Shown here: in pieces, positions 25,936 through 34,453 of the stretch
How the letters are laid out: each line of letters begins with the position of its first letter
Numbering within the stretch: position 1 is the first letter of the stretch
Translations under genes and position numbers: made by a program
From: CAZDCD01 sp964503885
GTDB lineage: Bacteria > Bacteroidota > Bacteroidia > Bacteroidales > UBA10428
Length of the DNA: 64,000 nucleotides
Assembly: GCA_964503885.1 (NCBI GenBank)
Contig: CAZDCD010000020.1
Coordinates: 21,455-85,454 of the forward strand
Direction of reading: 5' to 3'
Notes under the pieces: model-generated
Database searches by the model: none
What the model was told of the DNA's origin: nothing
What the model saw: the letters and a program-made list of their open reading frames with translations, nothing else

Positions 25936-26123
25936 CGCTCAGAGTTCCGGTATCCGGTATCCTTCTTCCTCCATGACATTCTGTTTTTTCACCGTTCCAA
26001 TCTTTCATACTTCCAATCTTCCTTTGCAGACCCTCTTCACGAATTGTTCCGTCAAACGTTTTAAAAACCCTATTTTTTCGTTTTCTTTGCATGCTCAAGT
26101 ATTTCAACGAACGATTGCAGGCG

Positions 26124-28001
26124 ATGAAAGCAGTGATATTGGCCGGGGGTAAAGGTACCAGACTCGCTGATTATACCCGGGAGATACCAAAACCCATGCT
26201 CAGGATCGGTGGTTTTTCCATTCTTGAACACCAGGTGAACCTGCTGATCAAGTACCGGGTAAAGGAAATCGTGATCCTGGTAAATTACCTGAAAGACGTC
26301 ATTATCAATCATTTTGGCGACGGTTACAGCCTTGGTGTCGATATCCGGTATTTCGAAGAAGAAGAGCCTTTGGGTACTGTCGGTGGAATAAAAGAGGTAG
26401 AAGAATGGCTCGACGAAGATTTTTTTGTTTTTTATGGTGATGTCATGGTAAATATGGACCTGGACCGGCTCACCCGTTTTCACCGGAAAAAGAAAAGCAG
26501 TTGTACCCTGGTCCTTCATCCCAATAACCATCCCTCCGACAGCGATCTTGTCGAAGTCAATGCCGAAGGAAGGGTCACAGCCCTTCATCCCAAGCCGCAC
26601 AAAGACCTGATCTATTACCGGAACCTGGTGAATGCCGGTGTTTATGTGTTCTCACCAGATATATTGCCGTTTCTTGAAAAAGGGAAGAAAGCCGATTTCG
26701 GTCGTGATGTTTTTCCGCGCATCTTTACCGATCTTGGTATGTATGGTTACATCACATCGGAATACCTTAAGGATATGGGAACCCTTGAACGGTGGAAAGA
26801 GGTGAATGAGGATTACCGGACCGGGAAGGTGTTTCAGCAAAGTCTCGAAAACAAGCAAAAAGCCATCTTTCTAGACCGGGATGGCGTGCTGAATATCGAA
26901 AAGAGTTTTATCATTAAACCTGAAGACCTTGTTTTGTATGACTTTGTTACCTATTCAATGCACCAGATCAACAGCTCGGAATACCTGGCTATTGTCATCA
27001 CAAACCAGTCGGTTATCGCCCGGAATCTTTGTACCATTGATGAACTCGAAACTATTCATAAAAAGCTCGAAACCGGACTGGGAGCAGAAAAAGCGTATCT
27101 CGATGCGATATATTATTGTCCCCATCATCCCGATAAAGGATATCCGGAAGAAAGGCCGGAGTACAAGATCGACTGTGATTGCAGAAAACCTAAGCCAGGG
27201 CTGTTCCTGAAAGCATCACGCAATTTCAATATTGACCTCTCAGAGTCATGGATGATCGGCGACTCGGAACGGGACGTCCTTGCAGGGAAAAACGCAGGCT
27301 GTAAAACTGTAGGGGTAATGACAGGCTACGGTACTGCAAAAACTGGTGTCAGGCCCGATTTTTTATTCACCGATCTGGCGGAAGCTGTCGGGTTTATCCT
27401 TGACGATCCGTATGCGGAAGAATTCAGTATGATAAAGATCCGTGCCGATTCATTGAACAAAAGACCTGTAATAATAGCGGTTGCAGGCAATTCCCGCTCA
27501 GGAAAGAGCAACTTCGTTTCGTATCTTGATATCCGGTTTCGCAAATCAGGATATTCGGTATTGAAGATCGAGCTCGACAACTGGATACTCCCGGAAAAGG
27601 TACGCAAGGATTGCAGAGATGTTTACGACCGGTTCAACCCGGGGATTATTGAAAAAGATCTGAAACGGCTGCTTAAGGGTGAAACGGTAGATTTAAAATC
27701 ATACGCGAATCACCCGCACCGTAAATCCCAAAGGCTTATCTATGAATTCAACCAGGAAGATATTGTGATCCTTGACGGAGTAGTGGCACTTGGATTGTAT
27801 GAAGTAAGGCAACTTGCCGACATTAAAATTTTTATGGATATTGATGAGAAGCTTTTAAGGCACCGTATTGAACAATACTATACCTGGAGGCAAAAGGAAA
27901 AAAATGAAATTGAAGAGCTATTTCAAAAAAGAAGAGGCGATGAATATCAACTCATTGAAAAAGACCGTAAATTTGCAGATTTTGTAATAAACGCCTCCTG
28001 A
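26124..28001 (+). CDS. Fused heptose-1-P nucleotidyltransferase / HAD-IIIA phosphatase / uridine-kinase-like protein
   Basis: 625 residues in three parts. Residues 1-230 are a sugar-phosphate nucleotidyltransferase (MKAVILAGGKGTRL, EIPKPM, FYGDVMVNMD, NAGVYVF), HddC-like. Residues 245-415 are a GmhB-like HAD phosphatase with FLDRDGVLN (D251, D253) and a zinc loop using C332, H334, C351 and C353. Residues 448-625 are a P-loop kinase (GNSRSGKS, 455-462; ILDGVVAL) of the uridine kinase/phosphoribulokinase type. The first two activities complete GDP-D-glycero-alpha-D-manno-heptose synthesis with the next two genes; the kinase-like part has no assigned role. Start ATG 26124 places the AVILAGG strand at the N-terminus. 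Two bases separate it from hddA. Confidence 0.88.
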   Translation: MKAVILAGGKGTRLADYTREIPKPMLRIGGFSILEHQVNLLIKYRVKEIVILVNYLKDVIINHFGDGYSLGVDIRYFEEEEPLGTVGGIKEVEEWLDEDFFVFYGDVMVNMDLDRLTRFHRKKKSSCTLVLHPNNHPSDSDLVEVNAEGRVTALHPKPHKDLIYYRNLVNAGVYVFSPDILPFLEKGKKADFGRDVFPRIFTDLGMYGYITSEYLKDMGTLERWKEVNEDYRTGKVFQQSLENKQKAIFLDRDGVLNIEKSFIIKPEDLVLYDFVTYSMHQINSSEYLAIVITNQSVIARNLCTIDELETIHKKLETGLGAEKAYLDAIYYCPHHPDKGYPEERPEYKIDCDCRKPKPGLFLKASRNFNIDLSESWMIGDSERDVLAGKNAGCKTVGVMTGYGTAKTGVRPDFLFTDLAEAVGFILDDPYAEEFSMIKIRADSLNKRPVIIAVAGNSRSGKSNFVSYLDIRFRKSGYSVLKIELDNWILPEKVRKDCRDVYDRFNPGIIEKDLKRLLKGETVDLKSYANHPHRKSQRLIYEFNQEDIVILDGVVALGLYEVRQLADIKIFMDIDEKLLRHRIEQYYTWRQKEKNEIEELFQKRRGDEYQLIEKDRKFADFVINAS

Positions 28002-28003
28002 GC

Positions 28004-28993
28004 ATGATCATTACCCGTACTCCATTCAGAATAAGTTTTGTCGGCGGAGGTTCCGATATGGAAACCTTTTACAGCAGGCATCAGGGGGCAGTGCTTAGCA
28101 CTTCGATCGATAAATATATGTATATCTCCTCACACAAGTTCTTTTTTCCTGACCAGATACGTATAAAATATTCGCAGACCGAGACCGTGGGATCGGTGGA
28201 TGAACTGAAACATCCGATCCTGCGTGAAACTTTGCGTAAGCTTGAAATACCCGGAGGAACAGAGATCAGTTCCATAGCTGATATCCCGGCCGGTACCGGC
28301 ATGGGCTCGTCATCAGCTTTCACCGTGGGATTGCTGCATAACCTGTATGCCGTGAAAAGGCAATACATATCTCATGAACAGATCGCCCGTGAAGCCTGTG
28401 AGATCGAGATCGACATACTGGGAGAACCTATCGGAAAACAGGACCAGTATGCAGCGGCATTCGGCGGATTGAATACCATCCTGTTCCATACCGACGGATC
28501 AGTGACTGTGGAACCCCTTCACATTAAAAACGAAATATACGACACCTTACAGGAAAATCTGGTGATGTTCTATATCGGAAACCAGCGAAAAGCCTCTGAC
28601 ATTTTATCGGAACAGAAGAAAAATGCTTCTGCCGGAGAGAAATTCAATGTACTAAAATCTATGGTATCCCTGGTATCTGATCTGCGTGATTGCCTGTATA
28701 ATGAAGACCTGGACGATTTCGGACCTATCCTGCATGAAAACTGGATATTGAAACAAAAGCTGGCATCGCAGATTAGCAACAATGAAGTTGAACAGATATA
28801 CCTGGCAGGACTTGCCGGCGGAGCCACCGGAGGAAAACTTCTGGGTGCAGGTGGAGGAGGCTTTATGCTCTTCTACTGTGAGAAAAAGAAACAAAGAAAA
28901 CTTACCGAAATGTTGAAAGGCCGGCGGAACTTCCCTTTTGCTTTCGAACGTGACGGTTCAAAACTAATTTATTATGCCGATGAAAACCTCTGA
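28004..28993 (+). CDS. hddA: D-glycero-alpha-D-manno-heptose 7-phosphate kinase (GHMP family)
   Basis: 329-residue GHMP kinase that phosphorylates heptose 7-phosphate at C1 in the alpha configuration, the branch leading to GDP-heptose. It shows TRTPFRISFVGGGSDM at the N-terminus, the GHMP motif PAGTGMGSSSAFTVG, GEPIGKQDQYAAAFGG, and the C-terminal GGATGGKLLGAGGGGFMLFY. It follows the fused enzyme by two bases and overlaps gmhA by 14 bp, so the three genes are one tightly coupled operon. Confidence 0.92.
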   Translation: MIITRTPFRISFVGGGSDMETFYSRHQGAVLSTSIDKYMYISSHKFFFPDQIRIKYSQTETVGSVDELKHPILRETLRKLEIPGGTEISSIADIPAGTGMGSSSAFTVGLLHNLYAVKRQYISHEQIAREACEIEIDILGEPIGKQDQYAAAFGGLNTILFHTDGSVTVEPLHIKNEIYDTLQENLVMFYIGNQRKASDILSEQKKNASAGEKFNVLKSMVSLVSDLRDCLYNEDLDDFGPILHENWILKQKLASQISNNEVEQIYLAGLAGGATGGKLLGAGGGGFMLFYCEKKKQRKLTEMLKGRRNFPFAFERDGSKLIYYADENL

Positions 28994-29588
28994 ATTCGAA
29001 TCTTACTTTGGCAGGGTTACCATGACTCTAAATAAGGTTGACCGGCAGGCACTGGAAAGACTCGTTCAGGTGATCATGGATTGCCGGGAGCGCAATAATA
29101 TGATCTTTATTTTTGGAAACGGGGGAAGCGCCGCCACCGCCTCACACGTTACGGGGGATTTTATAAAAGGCATCTCCTATGAACTCGATAAACGGTTTAA
29201 GGTGATGTGCCTTAGTGATAATATTCCGGGTACATCGGCTGTATCCAACGATCTTTCTTATGATGAAGTGTTTGTAGAGCCGTTGAAATCATACCTGTCA
29301 GAGAACGATGTGGTGATCGGGATTTCCGGTAGCGGAAACTCGGAAAATGTTGTAAAAGCTATGGAATATGCACGAAGCAGGGGTGCATATTGCGTAGCCT
29401 TTTGCGGGTATACCGGAGGAAAAATCAAGAGTATTGCCGACCTGGTCATTCATGTCCCCATTGACGATATGGAGGTTACCGAAGACATCCACCTGGTCAT
29501 ATTTCATGCCATAAAGCAAAGCATCATTCACCGCATAAAAGGCGCACGGTATTCAATGGGTGAAAAATACGACAATAGGATCAGGTAA
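28980..29588 (+). CDS. gmhA: Sedoheptulose-7-phosphate isomerase
   Basis: SIS-domain isomerase of about 202 residues that converts sedoheptulose 7-phosphate to D-glycero-D-manno-heptose 7-phosphate, the first step of the pathway encoded by this operon. Motifs: FIFGNGGSAATASHVTGDF (phosphosugar binding), DVVIGISGSGNSENVVKAM, and the C-terminal MEVTEDIHLVIFHAI with the catalytic Glu and His. ATG 28980 is preferred (ATG 28974 adds two residues); both overlap the end of hddA. A short hairpin followed by T-rich sequence lies at the stop. Confidence 0.93.
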   Translation: MKTSEFESYFGRVTMTLNKVDRQALERLVQVIMDCRERNNMIFIFGNGGSAATASHVTGDFIKGISYELDKRFKVMCLSDNIPGTSAVSNDLSYDEVFVEPLKSYLSENDVVIGISGSGNSENVVKAMEYARSRGAYCVAFCGYTGGKIKSIADLVIHVPIDDMEVTEDIHLVIFHAIKQSIIHRIKGARYSMGEKYDNRIR

Positions 29589-29605
29589 GATTGTCAATCT
29601 TTTAT
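29587..29605 (+). terminator. Weak terminator-like hairpin after gmhA
   Basis: AAGATT (29587-29592), loop GTC, AATCTT (29596-29601), then TTATT. It overlaps the gmhA stop. The stem is short and AT-rich, so assignment is tentative. Confidence 0.35.
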
Positions 29606-29806
29606 TCTCGAACCGAAATATTCCGAACACCAAATGATGGAAGGTCCTGTGAGAAGAAATTCGGCGAGGCCTTTAGGAGGAGATGTAACCTTCATTGTTC
29701 TGGTTTGGCGAATAAGGCCTTAAGATAAAAACTTTTCCTTAGATCTGCAGGTCGGAAATATTTCCCCTCCCGAAAACCTGCCTCCCCTAAAACATACAGC
29801 TATACT

Positions 29807-30166
29807 TCATTGCTTTGCCTTTCGTGGAAGCGATATCAGTCTGTTTCCCGCCATATACTCTGCAAACGCCACATACCCTTTATCCCTGATCATCCCGATA
29901 CATGCGCTGCGGTCGGAGCGAAACACAAATCCGATAATTCTGCTGAGACCGTTGTTGAATTTTTTGCATTCCATGACACGATCGAACCGGCTGCACCTGG
30001 CACAACTTGCATAACCGTTTTCCATGCAACAGGTACGGATCATACACCACGACGCTTTGTCGTTGCCGGTGCAGCCGGGACATTTGTCTTTCAGGAATTT
30101 GCCGCATGAACCGCAGTAGAGGCCGCATTTTGCTATCCGTAAAGGATCGGAGATAATTTCTTTCAT
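29807..30166 (-). CDS. DUF3795-type cysteine-rich protein
   Basis: 119 residues with at least ten Cys in the pattern CGLYCGSCGKF, KCPGCTG, WCMIRTCC, CARC and ECKKF, as in the DUF3795 family, which is common in anaerobes and presumed to bind metal. No enzymatic role is established for the family. It starts 14 bp downstream of the BtrH_N/DUF4872 gene on the same strand, suggesting an operon. DUF3795 is assigned by motif recall only. Confidence 0.75.
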   Translation of the reverse strand: MKEIISDPLRIAKCGLYCGSCGKFLKDKCPGCTGNDKASWCMIRTCCMENGYASCARCSRFDRVMECKKFNNGLSRIIGFVFRSDRSACIGMIRDKGYVAFAEYMAGNRLISLPRKAKQ

Positions 30167-30180
30167 GATTTCAATGGTTT

Positions 30181-31236
30181 TTATTTTTTAACTGATTCCA
30201 AAAGCAGATTGTATGCGTTTTCCTCGATAGAAGCGATTTTTTTCAGGTTTTCTTTTGCCAGTTTCTTATCTGATCTCAGGCTTTTTGAAGTTTCACTGTT
30301 TTTGAACAGAAGCCCTGTTTCGGTGAATATTCTCCCCGACTCCCATATCATTTCAGAAGCTTCAGTAAACCGCCTATTGCCGGTGATATCGGCAGCTTCA
30401 TTTAAGAACCGGGCATACATATACCTGAAGCAGCCGCCGCCGGTTCCGCCTACCTCAATGAATATATAGATGTTAAACAGCACAAGGCGAAGGTATTTTT
30501 CGTCAAATTCAGTTTCCCATTTACTCATCTCCTTAGCGGTACGAAGGAATCCTTTAACCCCTGCGTTGCTTATCGGTGGGTTCAGCATAGCAGTTGCCGT
30601 TTGTCTGATAGCATCGTTCACCTCATTTCCTGTCGGAAACCTGAAATGTGAAAAGTCAAATTCAAGCCAGGCGTTATGGGGAGGAAAAGGTTTGAAGGGA
30701 GAATTTCTTGCCTTCCTGACCTCTTCCAGGGTAAGCGGTGAAAAGAGGCTTTTCTTCAATCCGGCAGTCTTCGGTTCCATATCGGATGCCAGCAGGGTTT
30801 CTTCTCCGTCGTATGCACAGAGTACAAATGTATGTCCACCGAAATGGTATTCTTCCGGAAAGTCAAACCAGGGAAGATAAGCCATGTCACCAAAAACCAT
30901 CACAGGCTGTTTCATACGCATCAGCTCGAGCAGCCGCTTTTCAGCCTTCTGTGTGCTTGCAGTTGAATGAACGGAGATTGCCACCGAAGTTCTGTTGCCA
31001 ATATCACTGAAAAAGCTTTTCAGGTTGGTGCGGCCTCCAAAAAAAGGAAGCGTACCTTTCTGATGCCAGTAAAAAAACCCCATGCCCGCACCAAGGCCAA
31101 GCAACATATCCTCGGAGAGCGGATGACCGTGGAATGCGAATATTTTTGCCAGTGAATTGGTCTGGCAGTGATATCCGTCAGGGACCCGTAAACCCGGAAA
31201 AGGTAAAATAACGGATGGTTGATGATTTGTTTTCAC
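30181..31236 (-). CDS. BtrH_N / DUF4872 papain-like protein
   Basis: 351 residues. The N-terminal part resembles the butirosin biosynthesis protein H domain: YHCQTNSLA with C24 as candidate nucleophile, and FGGHTFVLCAYDGEE with a His followed by LLASDMEP for the acidic residue. The C-terminal part resembles DUF4872 (helical, with YMYARFLNEAADITG). BtrH transfers an acyl chain from a carrier protein to an aminoglycoside, so acyl transfer or amide hydrolysis is possible, but no substrate or carrier protein gene is nearby. No signal peptide; cytosolic. Pairs with the DUF3795 gene and diverges from the C39-like gene. Confidence 0.75.
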   Translation of the reverse strand: MKTNHQPSVILPFPGLRVPDGYHCQTNSLAKIFAFHGHPLSEDMLLGLGAGMGFFYWHQKGTLPFFGGRTNLKSFFSDIGNRTSVAISVHSTASTQKAEKRLLELMRMKQPVMVFGDMAYLPWFDFPEEYHFGGHTFVLCAYDGEETLLASDMEPKTAGLKKSLFSPLTLEEVRKARNSPFKPFPPHNAWLEFDFSHFRFPTGNEVNDAIRQTATAMLNPPISNAGVKGFLRTAKEMSKWETEFDEKYLRLVLFNIYIFIEVGGTGGGCFRYMYARFLNEAADITGNRRFTEASEMIWESGRIFTETGLLFKNSETSKSLRSDKKLAKENLKKIASIEENAYNLLLESVKK

Positions 31237-31574
31237 AACGTTATTATTCTGGTTTTAAAAAGTAACTGCATCACCGTTAAGTTTCCGATCGCTTATTCAG
31301 TACAAAGAAAACAAGTGTGGGTGACAACAGTATGTCAGCAGGTTTTCTCCAAGTATGCTTTTTGCATTATCCGGGATCAGACAGGTTAATACACCGATCG
31401 GGATATCAGGAAATAATTCATGCGATCAACCCTGCCCAGCAGTTCTTTTGCCATGAAAGTTGCCAGAATACTGGTAAAGGGCTTATTTTCAGCCAGGCAT
31501 TTGCTTTTAATTTTGAAAGTTTAACCCATAATCCTATCTTTGGACATCGTAGAGTGAAATTTACCTGATCTTAA
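31237..31574. other. Divergent intergenic region
   Basis: 338 bp between the BtrH_N/DUF4872 gene and the C39-like gene. It contains the plus-strand promoter at 31512-31542. On the minus strand only a partial TTTTCTTTG box near 31310 is seen. No gene or strong hairpin recognised. Confidence 0.5.
31512..31542 (+). promoter_or_regulatory. Bacteroidota-type promoter of the C39-like gene
   Basis: TTTG at 31512-31515, 19 bases, then TATCTTTG at 31535-31542; both elements and the spacing are exact. The expected start of transcription is about 25 bases before ATG 31575. Confidence 0.72.
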
Positions 31575-32438
31575 ATGAAATACCGGTTTTTTATTGTTGT
31601 CGTACTCTCCTTTTTTTTAAATCTATGCGGGAAGGCCGGGGCAAATGATTCCGGCAATGCCGGATTAACCGATACCTTTAAAAATAATTCTATGAATGCA
31701 GGCAGCTCTCTCGCTGCCGATTCGGCACAAATGGTTGCAGATAATGCCTCGAGAAACCTTTTCATGATCATGAGTCAGCTACGGACTCAGAACGAGCAGT
31801 TAGAAGCTGCAATAATCAGAAGCGGAAGGACAACCGCATTCCTGATCGTTATCCTGATTATTTTACTGCTGATCATCCTTCGCCTGATCTCAAAAAGAAA
31901 ACTATTCGCTTCATTTCCAAATTACAGGCAGAAAAAAGGATTTCAACCCGGTATTCTTTGTCTTCAGATGATGAATAAGTATTTTTATGGTAAAAGGTCG
32001 TCTTATAGGAAATTTCTCAAGCTTTCAAATACTGAGAGCAGTGCGAAGTCATATAATCTTGAGGATATTGCCAATACCGCCAGACAATCAGGATTCGACA
32101 TAAAAATACTCAAAGCTGACCTGGGGGAGATTTACCGGAACATAAAGCTTCCGGCAATGATCTACCTGCCAAATCATATGGCAGTCCTTTATGCCATTAA
32201 GAACGATTGCTTTTACCTGTCAGATCCTTACCACGGGCATATCAGGTTGAGAACCTATTATTTTGCTTCCTCATGGTTTGTTGATCATCGAAATCTCAGG
32301 GGTATCATTATCCAGCTGTACCCGCTGAAAACACCAAGAAAATCGTTAAGCGGAAAACTCGATCTCGAAAAGTTCAAAAAATTAAAGCCGATGGAACGAA
32401 AAAGCTGGAAGGAATATACCTGTGAGCTTGAAGTATGA
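31575..32438 (+). CDS. Membrane-anchored C39-like cysteine peptidase
   Basis: 287 residues. A signal-type N-terminus (YRFFIVVVLSFFLNL) is followed by a low-complexity stretch and a second hydrophobic segment (about 87-104). A C39-like domain follows, with candidate catalytic C129 (QPGILCLQMMNKYFYG), H201 (YLPNHMAVLYAI) and D217 (FYLSDPYHG), in the order and spacing of bacteriocin-processing C39 peptidases. It lacks the ABC transporter parts of a full peptidase-transporter. Expressed from its own promoter, divergent from another papain-like protein. No precursor peptide gene was found nearby. Substrate unknown. Confidence 0.72.
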   Translation: MKYRFFIVVVLSFFLNLCGKAGANDSGNAGLTDTFKNNSMNAGSSLAADSAQMVADNASRNLFMIMSQLRTQNEQLEAAIIRSGRTTAFLIVILIILLLIILRLISKRKLFASFPNYRQKKGFQPGILCLQMMNKYFYGKRSSYRKFLKLSNTESSAKSYNLEDIANTARQSGFDIKILKADLGEIYRNIKLPAMIYLPNHMAVLYAIKNDCFYLSDPYHGHIRLRTYYFASSWFVDHRNLRGIIIQLYPLKTPRKSLSGKLDLEKFKKLKPMERKSWKEYTCELEV

Positions 32439-32470
32439 CGGGAAATATCCTCTCCCCTGTTTCCTTTCGG

Positions 32471-34375
32471 CTACTCTATCCAGTGCAATCGCTGCTCTTT
32501 GTCGTAGGTGAGTTGACCGTTATCGAGCAACCACTGGATGGTCTTCAGGAGTTTTTCCTTTGGCAGGGGTATCTTATCCACAAGTTCATTCAGAAATGAA
32601 GCTTCCATCTTCGTAATGCCCCGGATCTCCTCCTTCATCAGGTCGAACTCCTCATTCTTCAGTTCCTGTTCTTCGTGTTTCCTGCAAACATCGCATTTTT
32701 CACATCTTGAGGCATCGTCCTCACCGAAATACCTGAGAAGAAGCAGGCTCCTGCAGGTACTTTTTGACGTTGCATAGTGGACCATATATTCAAGCCGCTC
32801 TGTGAACCGTTCTTTTCTCCGCTTATAGTTCTCCTGCGAAATATGGATCGATTTATCTTCCAGCCGTTCCTCGGTAAATAGCAACAGGGGTGTTTTTTTC
32901 TGGGGAATATAGTTGATCACTTTCAGGCTGCTCAACCGGTTTAAATACTGAAAAACAACATCAACCTCCACTCCTGCCCTTTTTGCAAGCAGAAGTTCAT
33001 CAATTGCTGCATATTCTGTGAAGACCCCTGTATACGAGCGCAAAATAAGCTTTATGAAGGCATCGAAACGGCTGTTGGCCACCTGGAATCTATACAGGTC
33101 ATCGCGGGTAAGCAGGAATCTTATTCTCGAAGGATTATTCATCTCATCGGTAACTTCAATGTATCCTTCCCTTTCGAGTATTTTTAGGGCGCTGTATGCA
33201 GTATAACTGTTTACCCGGTACTGTGCCGAAAAATCAGGTAAATTGAAATCAACAGCCAGTCCTTTGCCTCCTCCGTAAGGAATTCTGCAGTAATTGCATG
33301 CGGCCTGATACACCTTTATAATGGTATCAATATCGGGAAAGTTTGCATTAACCCGCTGGTTAACAATGTTCTTATCGGTACCGCTGAATAGCAAAAGAGC
33401 CCATGCAGGCTTTTCATCCCTTCCTGCCCTGCCGGCTTCCTGGAAGTATGCCTCAGGTGAATCAGGCATATCAACATGCACAACGAAACGTACGTCGGGC
33501 TTATCGATTCCCATCCCGAAGGCATTGGTAGCAACGATTACCCGTGTTTTGCCATGAGTCCAGTTATCCTGGCGCTGAGCCCGTACTTCATGCTTTAGTC
33601 CGGCATGGTAATATTCGGCATCCACATCATGGTGCTTAAGAAAAGAGGCTATATCCCTGCATTTTTTCCGGCTTCGTGCATAAACAATGCCACTTCCAGC
33701 AGTTTTCTGCACAAAACCGGCAAGTTCCCGGTCCTTATCCTCGGTAGCAAATACGCTGTAAACCAGGTTTTTACGCTCAAAGCTTGTTTTTATGATATTC
33801 CGTTCCCTGAAAAGGAGCTTATCCTGTATATCCTCTACAACTTTACGTGTAGCGGTAGCCGTTAATGCCAGTACCGGTATTTCGGGGTTAAGCCGGCGCA
33901 GTTCGGCAATTTTCAGGTACGACGGTCTGAAATCGTAGCCCCATTGTGAAATGCAGTGGGCTTCATCAACCGTGATAAGGTTCACCGGCATATTTTTATA
34001 GCGGGCTGTGAACAATTCAGTGCCGATGCGTTCGGGTGCGATGTAAAGAAATTTGAAGTTACCGTAAATGCAGTTATCCAGGGCCACATCGATCTCATTC
34101 CTGGTCATTCCCGAGAATATGGCCTGCGCCTTGACGTCGAGCTTACGGAGTTTCTCCACCTGGTCTTTCATAAGCGCGATCAGCGGCGTTATCACAATGC
34201 ATATTCCCTCTGTGATCAGGGCAGGGATCTGAAAGGTCAGTGATTTGCCTCCTCCGGTAGGTAAAAGACCGAGCGTATCCCTCCCGTTGAGTACCGAGCG
34301 GATAATTTCCTCCTGCATGGGCCTGAATTTTTTAAAGCCCCAGTACCGCTCCAATATTTGGTGATAATCGGCCAT
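32471..34375 (-). CDS. recQ: RecQ-family ATP-dependent DNA helicase
   Basis: 634-residue superfamily 2 helicase for repair and restart. Motif 0 GFKKFRPMQEEII, Walker A TGGGKS (40-45), DEAH (137-140) followed by the RecQ aromatic loop SQWGYDFRP, and motif VI QEAGRAGRDEKPA are all present. A RecQ-Ct zinc module with four Cys (CRSLLLLRYF...CEKCDVC) and a winged helix follow. The C-terminal tail has another winged-helix-like segment rather than a clear HRDC domain. Divergent from guaB with 78 bp between the starts. Confidence 0.94.
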   Translation of the reverse strand: MADYHQILERYWGFKKFRPMQEEIIRSVLNGRDTLGLLPTGGGKSLTFQIPALITEGICIVITPLIALMKDQVEKLRKLDVKAQAIFSGMTRNEIDVALDNCIYGNFKFLYIAPERIGTELFTARYKNMPVNLITVDEAHCISQWGYDFRPSYLKIAELRRLNPEIPVLALTATATRKVVEDIQDKLLFRERNIIKTSFERKNLVYSVFATEDKDRELAGFVQKTAGSGIVYARSRKKCRDIASFLKHHDVDAEYYHAGLKHEVRAQRQDNWTHGKTRVIVATNAFGMGIDKPDVRFVVHVDMPDSPEAYFQEAGRAGRDEKPAWALLLFSGTDKNIVNQRVNANFPDIDTIIKVYQAACNYCRIPYGGGKGLAVDFNLPDFSAQYRVNSYTAYSALKILEREGYIEVTDEMNNPSRIRFLLTRDDLYRFQVANSRFDAFIKLILRSYTGVFTEYAAIDELLLAKRAGVEVDVVFQYLNRLSSLKVINYIPQKKTPLLLFTEERLEDKSIHISQENYKRRKERFTERLEYMVHYATSKSTCRSLLLLRYFGEDDASRCEKCDVCRKHEEQELKNEEFDLMKEEIRGITKMEASFLNELVDKIPLPKEKLLKTIQWLLDNGQLTYDKEQRLHWIE

Positions 34376-34453
34376 TTAAATAGTAAATATTCCTGTAAAT
34401 TCTGCCAATTTTTGTATTTTCGCAGCATTTAAAATTAAACAAAATAGTGATTT

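Noticed and set aside
31317..31568. An 83-residue plus-strand frame upstream of the C39-like gene, considered as a precursor peptide
   Set aside because: It runs across the promoter at 31512-31542 and has no leader-type double-Gly sequence; composition is not gene-like.
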